From the NCBI RefSeq assembly GCF_022227845.1, contig NZ_JAJNQN010000019.1:1-64000 (forward strand): 64,000 bases of DNA. Reading direction: 5' to 3'. Below are positions 9,324 through 17,100 of the stretch, piece after piece. The notes under the pieces were generated by a model. The model did no database searches, was not told the DNA's origin, and saw only the letters and a program-made list of their open reading frames with translations. The stretch comes from Ectothiorhodospira lacustris (GTDB taxonomy: Bacteria > Pseudomonadota > Gammaproteobacteria > Ectothiorhodospirales > Ectothiorhodospiraceae). Positions within the stretch are counted from its first letter, which is position 1; each line of letters opens with the position of its first letter. Made by a program: the position numbers and the translations under genes.

Positions 9324-10366
9324 ACGCGGGCGCGGTCCGGCAACGGGCATGGTATGAGCGGGAGGCGCGCTTTATTCCGGCGCATCATCAGCCTGCTGGC
9401 TTGATTGATCTGGCCCTGATGCGCGGGATAGAGAGCCATCGCCTGTTGCGCGGAACGGGCCTGTTTTACCAGGATATCCTTGGCGGTCGGCAATTCATCA
9501 GTGCGGAACAGTTCCTGCGACTGATCGACAACGTTCGGCAACTGCGGGGCGGTGATGACTGCAGCTTTCTATTCGGTCAGCAGTTGCTACCGGGCCACTA
9601 CGGTCATGCCAGTCATGCGTTACGTCATGCACAGGACCTGCAACAGGCCCTGGATCGACTGGTGTTGCTGCGGCGCAGGCTTTCACCCTTGCTGACGCCA
9701 CGCGTCAGAGTCGATGACAGGTACGTGTATCTGCACTGGTTTGACAGCTGTGGCGCGGGCGCGCGCGAGGTGTTTTTGATGGAGGCCTGCATGACCGCCG
9801 TGACCGCCATGTGTCGGTGGTTGTCTGGCGGTCCTTTGCCCTGGGAATACCAACTGCGTCATTCGCAACCTGATTATATTGAGCAGTACTGGGTGCACCT
9901 GAGTGAGGCGGTGCGCTTCGGCTGCCCGCAGAATGTGATGCGATTACCGTGCGAGTATCTGTTCAAACCCTGGCCGCACGCCTCCTTGACGGTGGGCCAG
10001 GTTGCCGAGCAAACCGGTCTTGATGAACTGGCTGCCGCAGACGAGATGGCCCCCAGCCTGCTCGAAGCCCTATTCGACTATATCCACAAGCACGTTCGCC
10101 AGCCGCTGGGGCTTGAACGCCTGGCCGAGGCCCAGGGTATGAGCGTAGCCACCCTCAAGCGCAAACTGAAGCACCACGACACGCACTTTCTGCAGCAACT
10201 GGACCAAGTCAGGACCTATGTGGCGCTGGATCTCTACCTGAGCAAGGGTTTTACCAGTGATGAGGTGGCGACCTATCTGAACTTTAATGACAAGGCGAAC
10301 TTTCGCCGATCTTTCAAGCGCTGGACCGGCTTGCTGCCCAGCGAGGTGCCGGGCCGGTTGGCCTAA
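9320..10366 (+). CDS. AraC-family transcriptional regulator (OruR-like)
   Basis: The 348-residue protein has an N-terminal ligand-binding domain of the arabinose-binding-domain-of-AraC type found in OruR/ArgR-like regulators (about 15-205) and a C-terminal double helix-turn-helix (about 245-345) with LERLAEAQGMSVATLKRKLK and the FNDKANFRRSFKRWTG signature of AraC proteins. It probably regulates a nearby or distant operon in response to a small molecule. Its ATG lies within the stop codon region of the GGDEF gene (ATGA overlap), so membrane sensing and regulator are coupled in translation. The ligand is unknown. Confidence 0.87.
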   Translation: MNAGAVRQRAWYEREARFIPAHHQPAGLIDLALMRGIESHRLLRGTGLFYQDILGGRQFISAEQFLRLIDNVRQLRGGDDCSFLFGQQLLPGHYGHASHALRHAQDLQQALDRLVLLRRRLSPLLTPRVRVDDRYVYLHWFDSCGAGAREVFLMEACMTAVTAMCRWLSGGPLPWEYQLRHSQPDYIEQYWVHLSEAVRFGCPQNVMRLPCEYLFKPWPHASLTVGQVAEQTGLDELAAADEMAPSLLEALFDYIHKHVRQPLGLERLAEAQGMSVATLKRKLKHHDTHFLQQLDQVRTYVALDLYLSKGFTSDEVATYLNFNDKANFRRSFKRWTGLLPSEVPGRLA

Positions 10367-10786
10367 AAATCAACAGCCCCCCATCGAGTCAGCTTAAACG
10401 GGATATGGAGTTGGTAGGTGGTTGACAACCAGAGGCGACGGCCTTCTTCCTGGGTGTCTGTGGGCGGATGGAAAGTGACAAGTCCGATGCCTTAAAGTGG
10501 ACCCCATCGTTGGACCCCTGACAGGCTCTGAGAAGTGAAATCCGGTGCCTCGGGGTTTCATGGATCCGGCATGGAGGTCCAGTGGACTTCATCCGGGGTT
10601 TGTTGGTCAAGTCCCCTGTGGGGCCGGTAGTTGTTGTTGAACTGGATGTGGTCTTCCAGCCCCAGCTCAGCATCACGCCCGAGTTGGTGGACGCCGTGTT
10701 CGACCTTGGCACTAAGCGCGATACCGCACATCAATGCTCGGGCTGACGTGCTATACCGATCATGCGCCATGTTGGAGGATTTCAGG
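10367..10786. other. intergenic region with insertion-sequence debris
   Basis: This 420-base stretch between the AraC regulator and the baeRF gene contains the transposase remnant described separately. The segment near 10480-10560 has the look of the end of an insertion sequence (a repeated GGGGTCC/GGGTCC motif), but I cannot define inverted repeats or a target duplication. The ribosome binding site GGAGGA of the next gene is at 10774-10779. Confidence 0.5.
10558..10665 (-). pseudogene. remnant of an IS3-type integrase-core transposase
   Basis: The last 35 codons of a short minus-strand frame read HIQFNNNYRPHRGLDQQ then TPDEVHW, which is the C-terminal signature of rve-type (IS3/IS481) transposases (usually YNxxRPHxxLxxxTPxEVY). 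Nothing upstream resembles the DDE catalytic core, so this is a truncated relic. It lies just in front of the baeRF gene and may mark a past rearrangement that brought that gene here. Confidence 0.6.
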
Positions 10787-11947
10787 ATGCTAATGAACAG
10801 TGTCAACCAAGACGCCGCCGCGGGGCTATGGGATGAATGTGGTCCGCCTTGCCTTTCGCTTTTTCAACCGACGCACCGAAATCATCCGGACAATCAGCAG
10901 GATCCGATACGCTTCAAGAATCTGGTGAAAGTGCTGGAGGAATCCCTGCGGCAAAAGTTTGAGTGCGACGAGATCCAGCCCTTGCTCGAACCCATGCTGG
11001 CCCTCGCTGAAGATCACGACTTCTGGAACTGCACTTTCGACGGACTGGCAGTGTTGCGTGACAAAAATATGTTGCGGGTCTACAAGCTCCAGCGCCCCGT
11101 CGCCGAACTGGCGGTGGTGGCGGACAGCTTCCACACCAAGCCCTTGCTGCGCATCCTGCAATCAGCAGATCGGTACCAGGTACTGGCTTTGAACCGGCAC
11201 GAGATGAGATTGTTCGAGGGGAACCGCGATGCCCTGGACGAGATCGCGCCCGCCGATGGCGTGCCGCGGACGATCACCGAGGCGCTCGGTGAAGAACTCT
11301 CTGATCCCCGCCAGACGGTCTCGGCCTACGGCGGCACCGGCGGCGGCCAGGCCCCCATGCACCATGGTCATGGCGGCAGAAAAGACGAACTGGATCATGA
11401 CGCGGAGCGATTCTTTCGTGTTGTCGATCGGGCGGTCCTCGAACACCATTCCAAGCCCTCCGGCCTGCCATTGATTCTCGCCGCCCTGCCGGAGCACCAT
11501 CACATGTTCCACAAGCTCAGCCACAACCCTTGTCTGATTTCCGAGAGCCTGGACGTGCATCCGGATGCGCTCGCATCGACCGACGAGTTTCGCGAGCGGG
11601 TCTGGCAAACCATTGAGCCCCGCTACCTCGCGCGTCTGGCGGGGCTGGTGGAGACTTTCGGCAGTCACAAGTCCAAGGGCCTCGCCGCCGACGACCTGGC
11701 AGAAGTGGCCCGGGCCGCCGTGGGCGGGCGCGTGGCTACCCTGCTGATTGAAGCGCGCCGGGAAATCCCCGGTCGGGTCGATGGGTCGACCGGGGAGCTT
11801 GAATTCGATGACCTCTCCCACCCGGAACTTGACGATGTGCTCGACGACTTGGGCTCAGTAGTGCTCAAGATGGGTGGAGAGGTGGTCGTCGTGCCGCCGG
11901 AACGGATGTCGACTGAAACGGGAATCGCCGCAATCTATCGCTACTGA
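10787..11947 (+). CDS. bacterial aeRF1-like protein, baeRF family 3
   Basis: The 386-residue protein matches the bacterial archaeo-eukaryotic release factor (baeRF) family 3 in its order of parts: an N-terminal segment with LSLFQPTHRNHPDN, an RFKNLVKVLEESL helix, VLRDKNMLRVYKL and DSFHTKPLLRI, a glycine/histidine loop at 181-197 (TGGGQAPMHHGHGG), a helix FFRVVDRAVL and a C-terminal domain with ATLLIEARREIPG. These proteins are relatives of eRF1 and Pelota and are thought to act at the ribosome A site; a related bacterial protein, Balon, binds dormant ribosomes. The start at 10787 is chosen because GGAGGA lies 7 bases before it. The next gene is an HPF-type hibernation protein 10 bases away, which supports a ribosome role. 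The exact function is unknown. Confidence 0.75.
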   Translation: MLMNSVNQDAAAGLWDECGPPCLSLFQPTHRNHPDNQQDPIRFKNLVKVLEESLRQKFECDEIQPLLEPMLALAEDHDFWNCTFDGLAVLRDKNMLRVYKLQRPVAELAVVADSFHTKPLLRILQSADRYQVLALNRHEMRLFEGNRDALDEIAPADGVPRTITEALGEELSDPRQTVSAYGGTGGGQAPMHHGHGGRKDELDHDAERFFRVVDRAVLEHHSKPSGLPLILAALPEHHHMFHKLSHNPCLISESLDVHPDALASTDEFRERVWQTIEPRYLARLAGLVETFGSHKSKGLAADDLAEVARAAVGGRVATLLIEARREIPGRVDGSTGELEFDDLSHPELDDVLDDLGSVVLKMGGEVVVVPPERMSTETGIAAIYRY

Positions 11948-11957
11948 GGCACGTGAC

Positions 11958-12275
11958 ATGCTCATTCAAATCAATACCGATGACAACGTCAGTCATTCCA
12001 ATACGCTGATGGAGTGGATCGAAACCACGCTCACAGAGGTGCTGGAGCGCTTTGCGGATCAGGTGACGCGTCTGGAAGTTCACCTCAGCGACGAGAACAG
12101 CGACAAGAAATCCGGCGGCTCCGACATGCGCTGCCTGTTGGAAGCCAGGCTCAAAGGCCGCCAGCCCGTCGCCGTGACCGATGCAGCGCCGACCGTGGAG
12201 CAGGCTGTCGACGGTGCAGTACACAAGATGAGGCGTTCCCTGGACAGCACCTTCGGACGGCTGAATAAGCGCTGA
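11958..12275 (+). CDS. HPF/RaiA-family ribosome-associated protein, short form
   Basis: The 105-residue protein begins MLIQINTDDNV, continues with a helix LMEWIETTLTEVLERFADQV, a strand LEVHLSDEN and CLLEARLKGRQPVAVT, and ends in a helix with AVDGAVHKMRRSLD. This is the beta-alpha-beta-beta-beta-alpha plan of HPF/RaiA (sigma-54 modulation protein family), which binds the small-subunit decoding channel of resting ribosomes. GAGG lies about 8 bases before the ATG. It follows the baeRF gene by 10 bases and is followed by the CrtA-like gene after 21 bases, so the three are probably one transcript. The low similarity to E. coli HPF leaves its exact class open. Confidence 0.82.
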   Translation: MLIQINTDDNVSHSNTLMEWIETTLTEVLERFADQVTRLEVHLSDENSDKKSGGSDMRCLLEARLKGRQPVAVTDAAPTVEQAVDGAVHKMRRSLDSTFGRLNKR

Positions 12276-12296
12276 ACACCCACGGCGCCCCCCCAC

Positions 12297-13052
12297 ATGT
12301 CGACCGATCGCGTCATCTTCAGCTTTTTCCGTTATCCGCTCGGCTACAGTCCGGTCGCCTTCCTCTTTATGGGTTTTCGCCGCCTGTTCATCGGCCCGGA
12401 TGTGCCCGTTGGCGATATCCGACTCATGGGCTGCGGCGGCGGCGATGGCTTTTCGATCCTGCCCGATCCGCGCACCTACTGCCTGTTAAGCGGGCTACCC
12501 GATCCTGCCGATGATCAGCGTCTACGGCAAAGTCGTTTCTATCAGCGCATCGCCGCACCCAGTCAAGCACAACTGCATATCGAACTGCAGCCGATCTCGG
12601 GTCACGGCACTTGGGATGGGCGCGAGCCGTTCGAGTACAGCGGCGAGCGTGCAACGGGTGGGCCAGTCGCGGTCCTTACCCACGCACGCGTGCGTAACAA
12701 CCGGCTGCGGTCCTTCTGGCGCGCCGTGCCGGCGATCCGCCGGCACCTGCGCCAAACCCCTGGTTGCCGGTTCCATATCGGTTTTGGTGAGGGGCCGGTG
12801 CGCACGCTGGCCACCTTCAGCCTGTGGCAGGATGCCGAGCAGATGCGCGCCTTCGCCTACCACGAGAGCCCGCACCATCGCACCCTGCGTGCAGCACGTC
12901 AGGAGGATTGGTTCTCGGAGTCAATCTTCGTGCGTTTTCGGGTGCTGAATGTTACCGGCGATCTCAGTGCCTGGTCGCCGCGCTCAGCGCGAGAGGCGTT
13001 GCCTGCTCAAGGAATCGATCCACACGTTGTGAGAACGACAGCCGATGACTAG
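12297..13052 (+). CDS. crtA: spheroidene monooxygenase-like protein (CrtA family)
   Basis: The 251-residue protein shows the CrtA pattern: GGGDGFSILPDPRTY, then FYQRIAAPSQAQL, GTWDGREPF, GPVAVLTHARVRNNRLRSFW, FHIGFGEGPVRTLATFSLW and a C-terminal histidine-rich HESPHHRTLRAARQEDWF. CrtA is a haem-type monooxygenase that adds a keto group at C-2 of acyclic carotenoids such as spheroidene or spirilloxanthin. The family length is usual. The start has no good ribosome binding site, so it may depend on the upstream HPF gene. It converges on the detached pufB2A2 pair and lies about 24 kb from the main crt genes. CrtA-like proteins also occur in non-phototrophs, so the substrate is inferred. Confidence 0.72.
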   Translation: MSTDRVIFSFFRYPLGYSPVAFLFMGFRRLFIGPDVPVGDIRLMGCGGGDGFSILPDPRTYCLLSGLPDPADDQRLRQSRFYQRIAAPSQAQLHIELQPISGHGTWDGREPFEYSGERATGGPVAVLTHARVRNNRLRSFWRAVPAIRRHLRQTPGCRFHIGFGEGPVRTLATFSLWQDAEQMRAFAYHESPHHRTLRAARQEDWFSESIFVRFRVLNVTGDLSAWSPRSAREALPAQGIDPHVVRTTADD

Positions 13053-13193
13053 GTGGGTTGTGACAGGGTCGGGTCGGGGGGGCATTGCACATGGTCAGCT
13101 CAGCCGCTGGCTAAGTGGCTTATAGCTGGATGACTGGGGGCAGGCTGTGAATATTCATGCTTCGAAATCACTGACGCACTAGCGCAGCTACCA

Positions 13194-13224
13194 AGCGGGA
13201 TGCAAATTGCACAGCCATCCCGCT
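13194..13224 (-). terminator. stem-loop between crtA-like gene and pufA2
   Basis: AGCGGGATG at 13194-13202 pairs with CATCCCGCT at 13216-13224 around a 13-base loop. It lies 49 bases past the stop of pufA2 (minus strand) and 142 bases past the stop of the convergent crtA-like gene. No U-run follows in either direction, so it could be a 3' stabilising hairpin rather than an intrinsic terminator. Confidence 0.5.
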
Positions 13225-13272
13225 CGGAAGCGTAGGCATCAGACGATTTCAGGCCAGGCTGAAATTATTTGT

Positions 13273-13446
13273 CTAAGCCTGTACTGCGACTTGCTCAGTC
13301 GTATCGATCAGGGAGGCGCTGTGCATCCAGTTGAAGCGCTCGGTGCTCAACAGGATGAAGTGGATCAGAAGAGCCAGTACGGCCAGGAACGTAAACAGGG
13401 CAACCAGCGCTCTGCGTGGATCGAACAGCAGCCAAGTACGCCACAT
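13273..13446 (-). CDS. pufA2: LH1 alpha polypeptide, second copy
   Basis: This 57-residue protein starts [18 protein letters not shown] and has one membrane helix with His29, the usual ligand of bacteriochlorophyll, in [16 protein letters not shown]. It matches the main PufA (50621-50806) at 44 of the first 45 residues (Val4 becomes Thr); after that the C-terminal tails are unrelated. It forms the inner ring of the LH1 antenna with PufB. The ATG is preceded by AGGAG at 13455-13459, as in the main copy. It is second in the pufB2A2 pair, convergent with the crtA-like gene. Confidence 0.93.
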   Translation of the reverse strand: MWRTWLLFDPRRALVALFTFLAVLALLIHFILLSTERFNWMHSASLIDTTEQVAVQA

Positions 13447-13505
13447 ATTGAAATCTCCTATATCGGAAAGAAACTGCTTTGCCTAAAGTACAACTTGAGA
13501 CTTGA

Positions 13506-13522
13506 TTCGCCGTTCAGGCGAA
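13506..13522 (-). promoter_or_regulatory. pufB2-pufA2 intercistronic hairpin
   Basis: TTCGCC at 13506-13511 and GGCGAA at 13517-13522 form a 6-base stem with a 5-base loop just past the pufB2 stop codon. The main pufBA pair has a hairpin of different sequence at the same place (50535-50551), so the position is kept although the sequence is not. It may set the ratio of transcripts or slow decay. Confidence 0.55.
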
Positions 13523-13527
13523 AAGTC

Positions 13528-13686
13528 TTACCAAGCCACACCCCAGGGACGCCACATCCAGGCCAGAACGTGGGCGACGGCGGCAACCGCCAGAAAACCC
13601 ATCATGCTGGTCATGAAGACACCATGAAACTCCATGGCCTCATCTTCGCTGAGCCCCGAGAGTGAACCTTTCGTTTCATCAACCAT
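13528..13686 (-). CDS. pufB2: LH1 beta polypeptide, second copy
   Basis: This 52-residue protein ([18 protein letters not shown], ending in WRPWGVAW) differs from the main PufB (50371-50529) at only one residue, Ser13 for Thr13. His39 in AVAHVLAW is the expected bacteriochlorophyll ligand, with a second histidine at 21 near the membrane surface. GGAGGG lies 7-12 bases before the ATG. It begins the minus-strand pair pufB2A2, whose 57-base leader is also a near copy of the main puf leader. Together they suggest a duplication of pufBA with its 5' end. Confidence 0.95.
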   Translation of the reverse strand: MVDETKGSLSGLSEDEAMEFHGVFMTSMMGFLAVAAVAHVLAWMWRPWGVAW

Positions 13687-13743
13687 TTAAATTCCCTCCA
13701 AATGAGGACGTATTGGCAAACACCGCGTTGATTGGACGCGATC
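13687..13743 (-). promoter_or_regulatory. pufB2 leader, duplicate of the main puf leader
   Basis: Read on the minus strand, this 57-base leader matches 50315-50370 in nearly all positions, including AACGCGGT, TTTGCCAATA, CTCATTTGGAGGG and ATTTAA just before the start codon. The 8-base inverted repeat of the main copy is reduced here to CGCGT/ACGCG. Further upstream the two copies are unrelated, so transcription control probably differs while the RNA leader is shared. Confidence 0.75.
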
Positions 13744-13926
13744 ATGTAGGTCGCAACGAACAGTACACTACGACAAGTTCCACGATCGTGATCTAGCACA
13801 AGTAAAATCCAAAATCGGGTCAAAGCCATCCGGGAGCGGTGGCTTTGCTGTTCCAGCGTCGGTGGGGTTCGGGCGGTCAACCGGCCGTGGGCGGGTGATG
13901 CGGGGATGGGGGTAAGCGTGAGGGCA

Positions 13927-13949
13927 GTTTTCGGCTTTTGGCCGAAAAC
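13927..13949 (-). terminator. second hairpin downstream of tRNA-Arg
   Basis: GTTTTCGGC at 13927-13935 pairs with GCCGAAAAC at 13941-13949 around a 5-base loop, directly after the terminator at 13954-13986. It may be a backup terminator, or the terminator of an element read on the other strand. Confidence 0.5.
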
Positions 13950-13950
13950 G

Positions 13951-13986
13951 AAAAAAGGCTTAGCACCTGAATGATGCTAAGCCTTT
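13951..13986 (-). terminator. rho-independent terminator of tRNA-Arg
   Basis: AAAGGCTTAGCA (13954-13965) and TGCTAAGCCTTT (13975-13986) form a 12-base stem with a 9-base loop, and the minus-strand RNA continues with a U-run (13951-13956). It lies 9 bases after the tRNA. Confidence 0.88.
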
Positions 13987-13994
13987 GATCTATA

Positions 13995-14071
13995 TGGCGC
14001 GCCCGGAAGGATTCGAACCTCCGACCACCTGGTTCGTAGCCAGGTACTCTATCCAACTGAGCTACGGGCGC
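13995..14071 (-). tRNA. tRNA-Arg (anticodon ACG)
   Basis: The minus strand folds as a complete 77-base tRNA: acceptor stem GCGCCCG/CGGGCGC, D arm with AGCTCAGTTGGATAGAGT, anticodon stem-loop CCTGG-CTACGAA-CCAGG with ACG at positions 34-36, T arm GGAGG-TTCGAAT-CCTTC, discriminator G and an encoded CCA. It is followed by a strong terminator. Confidence 0.96.
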
Positions 14072-14114
14072 TGAACAACTGAAGCGCGCATTCTATGGAC
14101 GAGGTTGGGGGGTG

Positions 14115-17100
14115 TCAAGGGGTTTTTTGCGGGGCCGTGAAACTTTTTATGGTTGACGGGTTTTGCCCGGTCAGGGCCTGTTTCAGGCGCAGGGCGTTGC
14201 CCGCCAGGATCAGGTACAGGCAGGGGACCACCAGCAGGGTGAGCAGCATGGAGACCAGCAGGCCGCCGATCACGGTCAGGGCCAGGGGTTGCATGATCTC
14301 CGTGCCCTGGCCGATGCCGACGGCCAGCGGGGTCATACCCAGGACGGTGGTGGAGGTGGTCATGAGGATGGGCCGCAGCCGCACACCGCCGGCACGGACC
14401 ACCGCCCGGGCCATGCCCAGGCCCTGTTCCCGTTGCCCGATCTCGATGTATTCCACCAGCAGGATGGCGTTGTTCACCACGATGCCGATGAGCAGGACCA
14501 CGCCGATCAGCACCGGTGCGGAAAGCGAGGTCTGGGTCAGCCACAGCATGCCCACCACACCCATCAGGGACAGGGGCGCGGCGGCCAGGATCACCAGGGG
14601 GTTGCTCAGGCGCTCATACTGGACCGCCAGCACTACGAAGACCAGGAACACCGCCAGCAGGACCACCGTGAGCAGTTCCCGCCGGGTCTCTTGGATGGTC
14701 TCCCACTGGCCGGAGAAGATCAGGCTGTAGTCGTCAGGCAGGTCCAGATCCGACAGGCGGGATTCCACCGCGGTCATGACCGTGCCGATATCGGCGACGG
14801 CGGTATTGATGTCGCCGTTGACCCGGGCGATGCGAGTCTGGTTTTCCCGTTCGATGTGGGCCGGTCCTTCTCCCAGTTCGAAGCGGGCGATGTCCCGCAG
14901 CAGGATGGGTTCGCCGCCGGCCCGGAACAGCAGCAGGCCGCCCAGGGCCTCGGTGTCCGCCACCTGTTCTCGGGGCAGGCGCACGCGGACGTCGTATTCC
15001 TGGTTCCGGGTCAGGAAACGGGTGGGCACGGCCCCGTCCACCGCGTCGCGGATGGCCCGGCCCACGTCCGCGACCCGCAGGCCCAGGTCCGCGGCCCGTT
15101 CCCGGTCCACCCGGATCCGCAGCAGGGGGCTGCGGTCCTCCCGGCCCACCTCCACCCCTTCCAGGCCAGGGATCCCCTCCAGGCGGGCGCTGATCTCCTG
15201 GGCCAGGCGCTGGAGCTGGTCCAGGTCCTCCCCGACGATGCCGATGGACAGGTCCGCATCCCCGGCGGTCAACCGCAGGCCCTGGATGGCGGGCGGTCTC
15301 ACGCTGATGCGCGCACCGGGCAGGTCCAGCCGGTTGAGGGCATCCTGGGCCATGGCCACCCATTGGCCGGCGGGCAGGTCGGGTCGGCCGCGGGCCGGCG
15401 TGAGCTGCACCCGCAGATTGGCGGTGCCCGGGCGCTCGTTGATGATGCCGCCGCTCAGGTGGCCGCCCACCATGCTGAACACGGTCTCCACGTGGGGCAG
15501 TTCCTGGAGCAGGGCCTCGATGCGGCGCACGGCGGCATCGGTCTCCAGGGGCGGGGTGCCGGGAGGCAAAACCATGCGGACCCCCACGTTGCCGTCATCC
15601 ACCTGGGGCAGGAACTCATTGCCCAGCTGACCGGCAATGTGGATGCTGCCCGCCAGTCCCAGGGCGGCCAGGGCCAGCACCGCCCAGCGCAGCCTGAGCA
15701 GCCGGGGGAGTCGGCGGCGGTAGCCGTGTCGTAGCCGATCGATCCCCCGGTTGAAGTATCGCAGGGGCGGGCTCTGTTCCAGGCCGCTGTGGAATTCGAT
15801 GCGGCTCAGCAGGGCCGCCAGCATGGGCACCAGGGTGAGTGCCGCCGCCAGGGTGGCGATGATGGCAAACGATAGGGTGAGGATCAGTTCCCGGAATACC
15901 AGGGCTGCCAGGCCGGTGATGAGCAGGAAGGGCAACACGGCGGCCAGGCTGGTGAAGGTGGAGGCGGTGATGGCCGAGACCACCTCGCGGGCGCCGTCGT
16001 GGGCGGCATCCAGGGGGGATTTGCCGAACTGTTCCCGGTGGCGGTAGATGTTCTCCAGCATGACGATGGCATTGTCCACCAGCAGACCCACCCCCAGGGC
16101 CAGCCCGCCCAGGCTGATGATGTTCAGGGTCAGACCGCTGGCCCCCATAAGGGCGAAGGCGGCCATGATGGCAATCGGGATGGACAGACCGATGATAAAG
16201 CCCTTGCGCAGGCTGCCCAGGAACAGCAGCACCACAAGCATGGCCAACACGCCGCCGAGGATGGCCGCCGTGGCCACGCTGGTGATGGCGCCGCGGATGA
16301 AGAAGGCGGGATTGCCCACGACCTGGTAGCGAATATCCTCGGGGATGAAGCCGGATCGCTCCAGCCGTGCCAGGGTGGCCTGGATGTGGTCCACCACCTC
16401 CACGGTGTTGGCCTGGGGCAGCTTGAATACGGTGATCTGGGCGGCGGGGATGCCGTTCAGGCGCACGAACAGCCGCTGTTCCCGGTGACCGTCCCGCACC
16501 ATGGCCACCTCGGACAGGCGGATGTGCCGCCCCTGGCCGCCGGGCAGATCGATGAGGACGTTCTCGATGTCCTCCACGTCGCGGAACAGGCCGTCGGTCT
16601 TGGCCATGACGTCGAAGCTGCTACCGGTGATCCAGCCTGAAGCGATGTCCACGTTCTCGGCCGCCAGGGTGGTGGTCAGGTCGGTTAGGGTAAGACCGTA
16701 GGAACGCAGTCGGGCCTGGTCCACGATGATCTCCATCTCCCTGACCATGCCGCCGGCGGCGGTGACGCCGGAGACCCCGTGGATGGCCAGGAGCTGGGGA
16801 GCCAGACGATGTTCCACCCAGTCCCGCACCTCCACTTCGGAGCGTAGGGTGGAGCTGAAGCCGGCGATCCAGACCGGGTCCTGGGAGGGATCGAACTTGT
16901 ACAGACGCGGGGGTTCGATGTCCGGCGGCAACTGGGTGCGAGCCAGTTCCAGATAACGGGAGGCATCCTGCAGAGCCAGGTCCAGGTTGGTGCCGTACTC
17001 GAACGTCAGATTGACGTTGGTGCGTCCTTCCGAGGCCCGGCTGTCGATGCGGGTGAGGTTTTCCGTGGCCGCCAGGTTGCGTTCCAGCACTCGGGTGACC

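Noticed and set aside
13611-13880. 89-codon minus-strand frame overlapping pufB2
   Set aside because: It reads a different frame from pufB2 and has no recognisable product; the true gene is the 52-codon pufB2 with a ribosome binding site.
14163-15734. Long plus-strand frame of 523 codons opposite the RND pump gene
   Set aside because: It is antisense to a clear RND permease, has low-complexity G/Q/H-rich composition and is a by-product of the GC-rich codon bias. The same holds for long antisense frames opposite rnfC, nifL, nifA, bchD and mfd.
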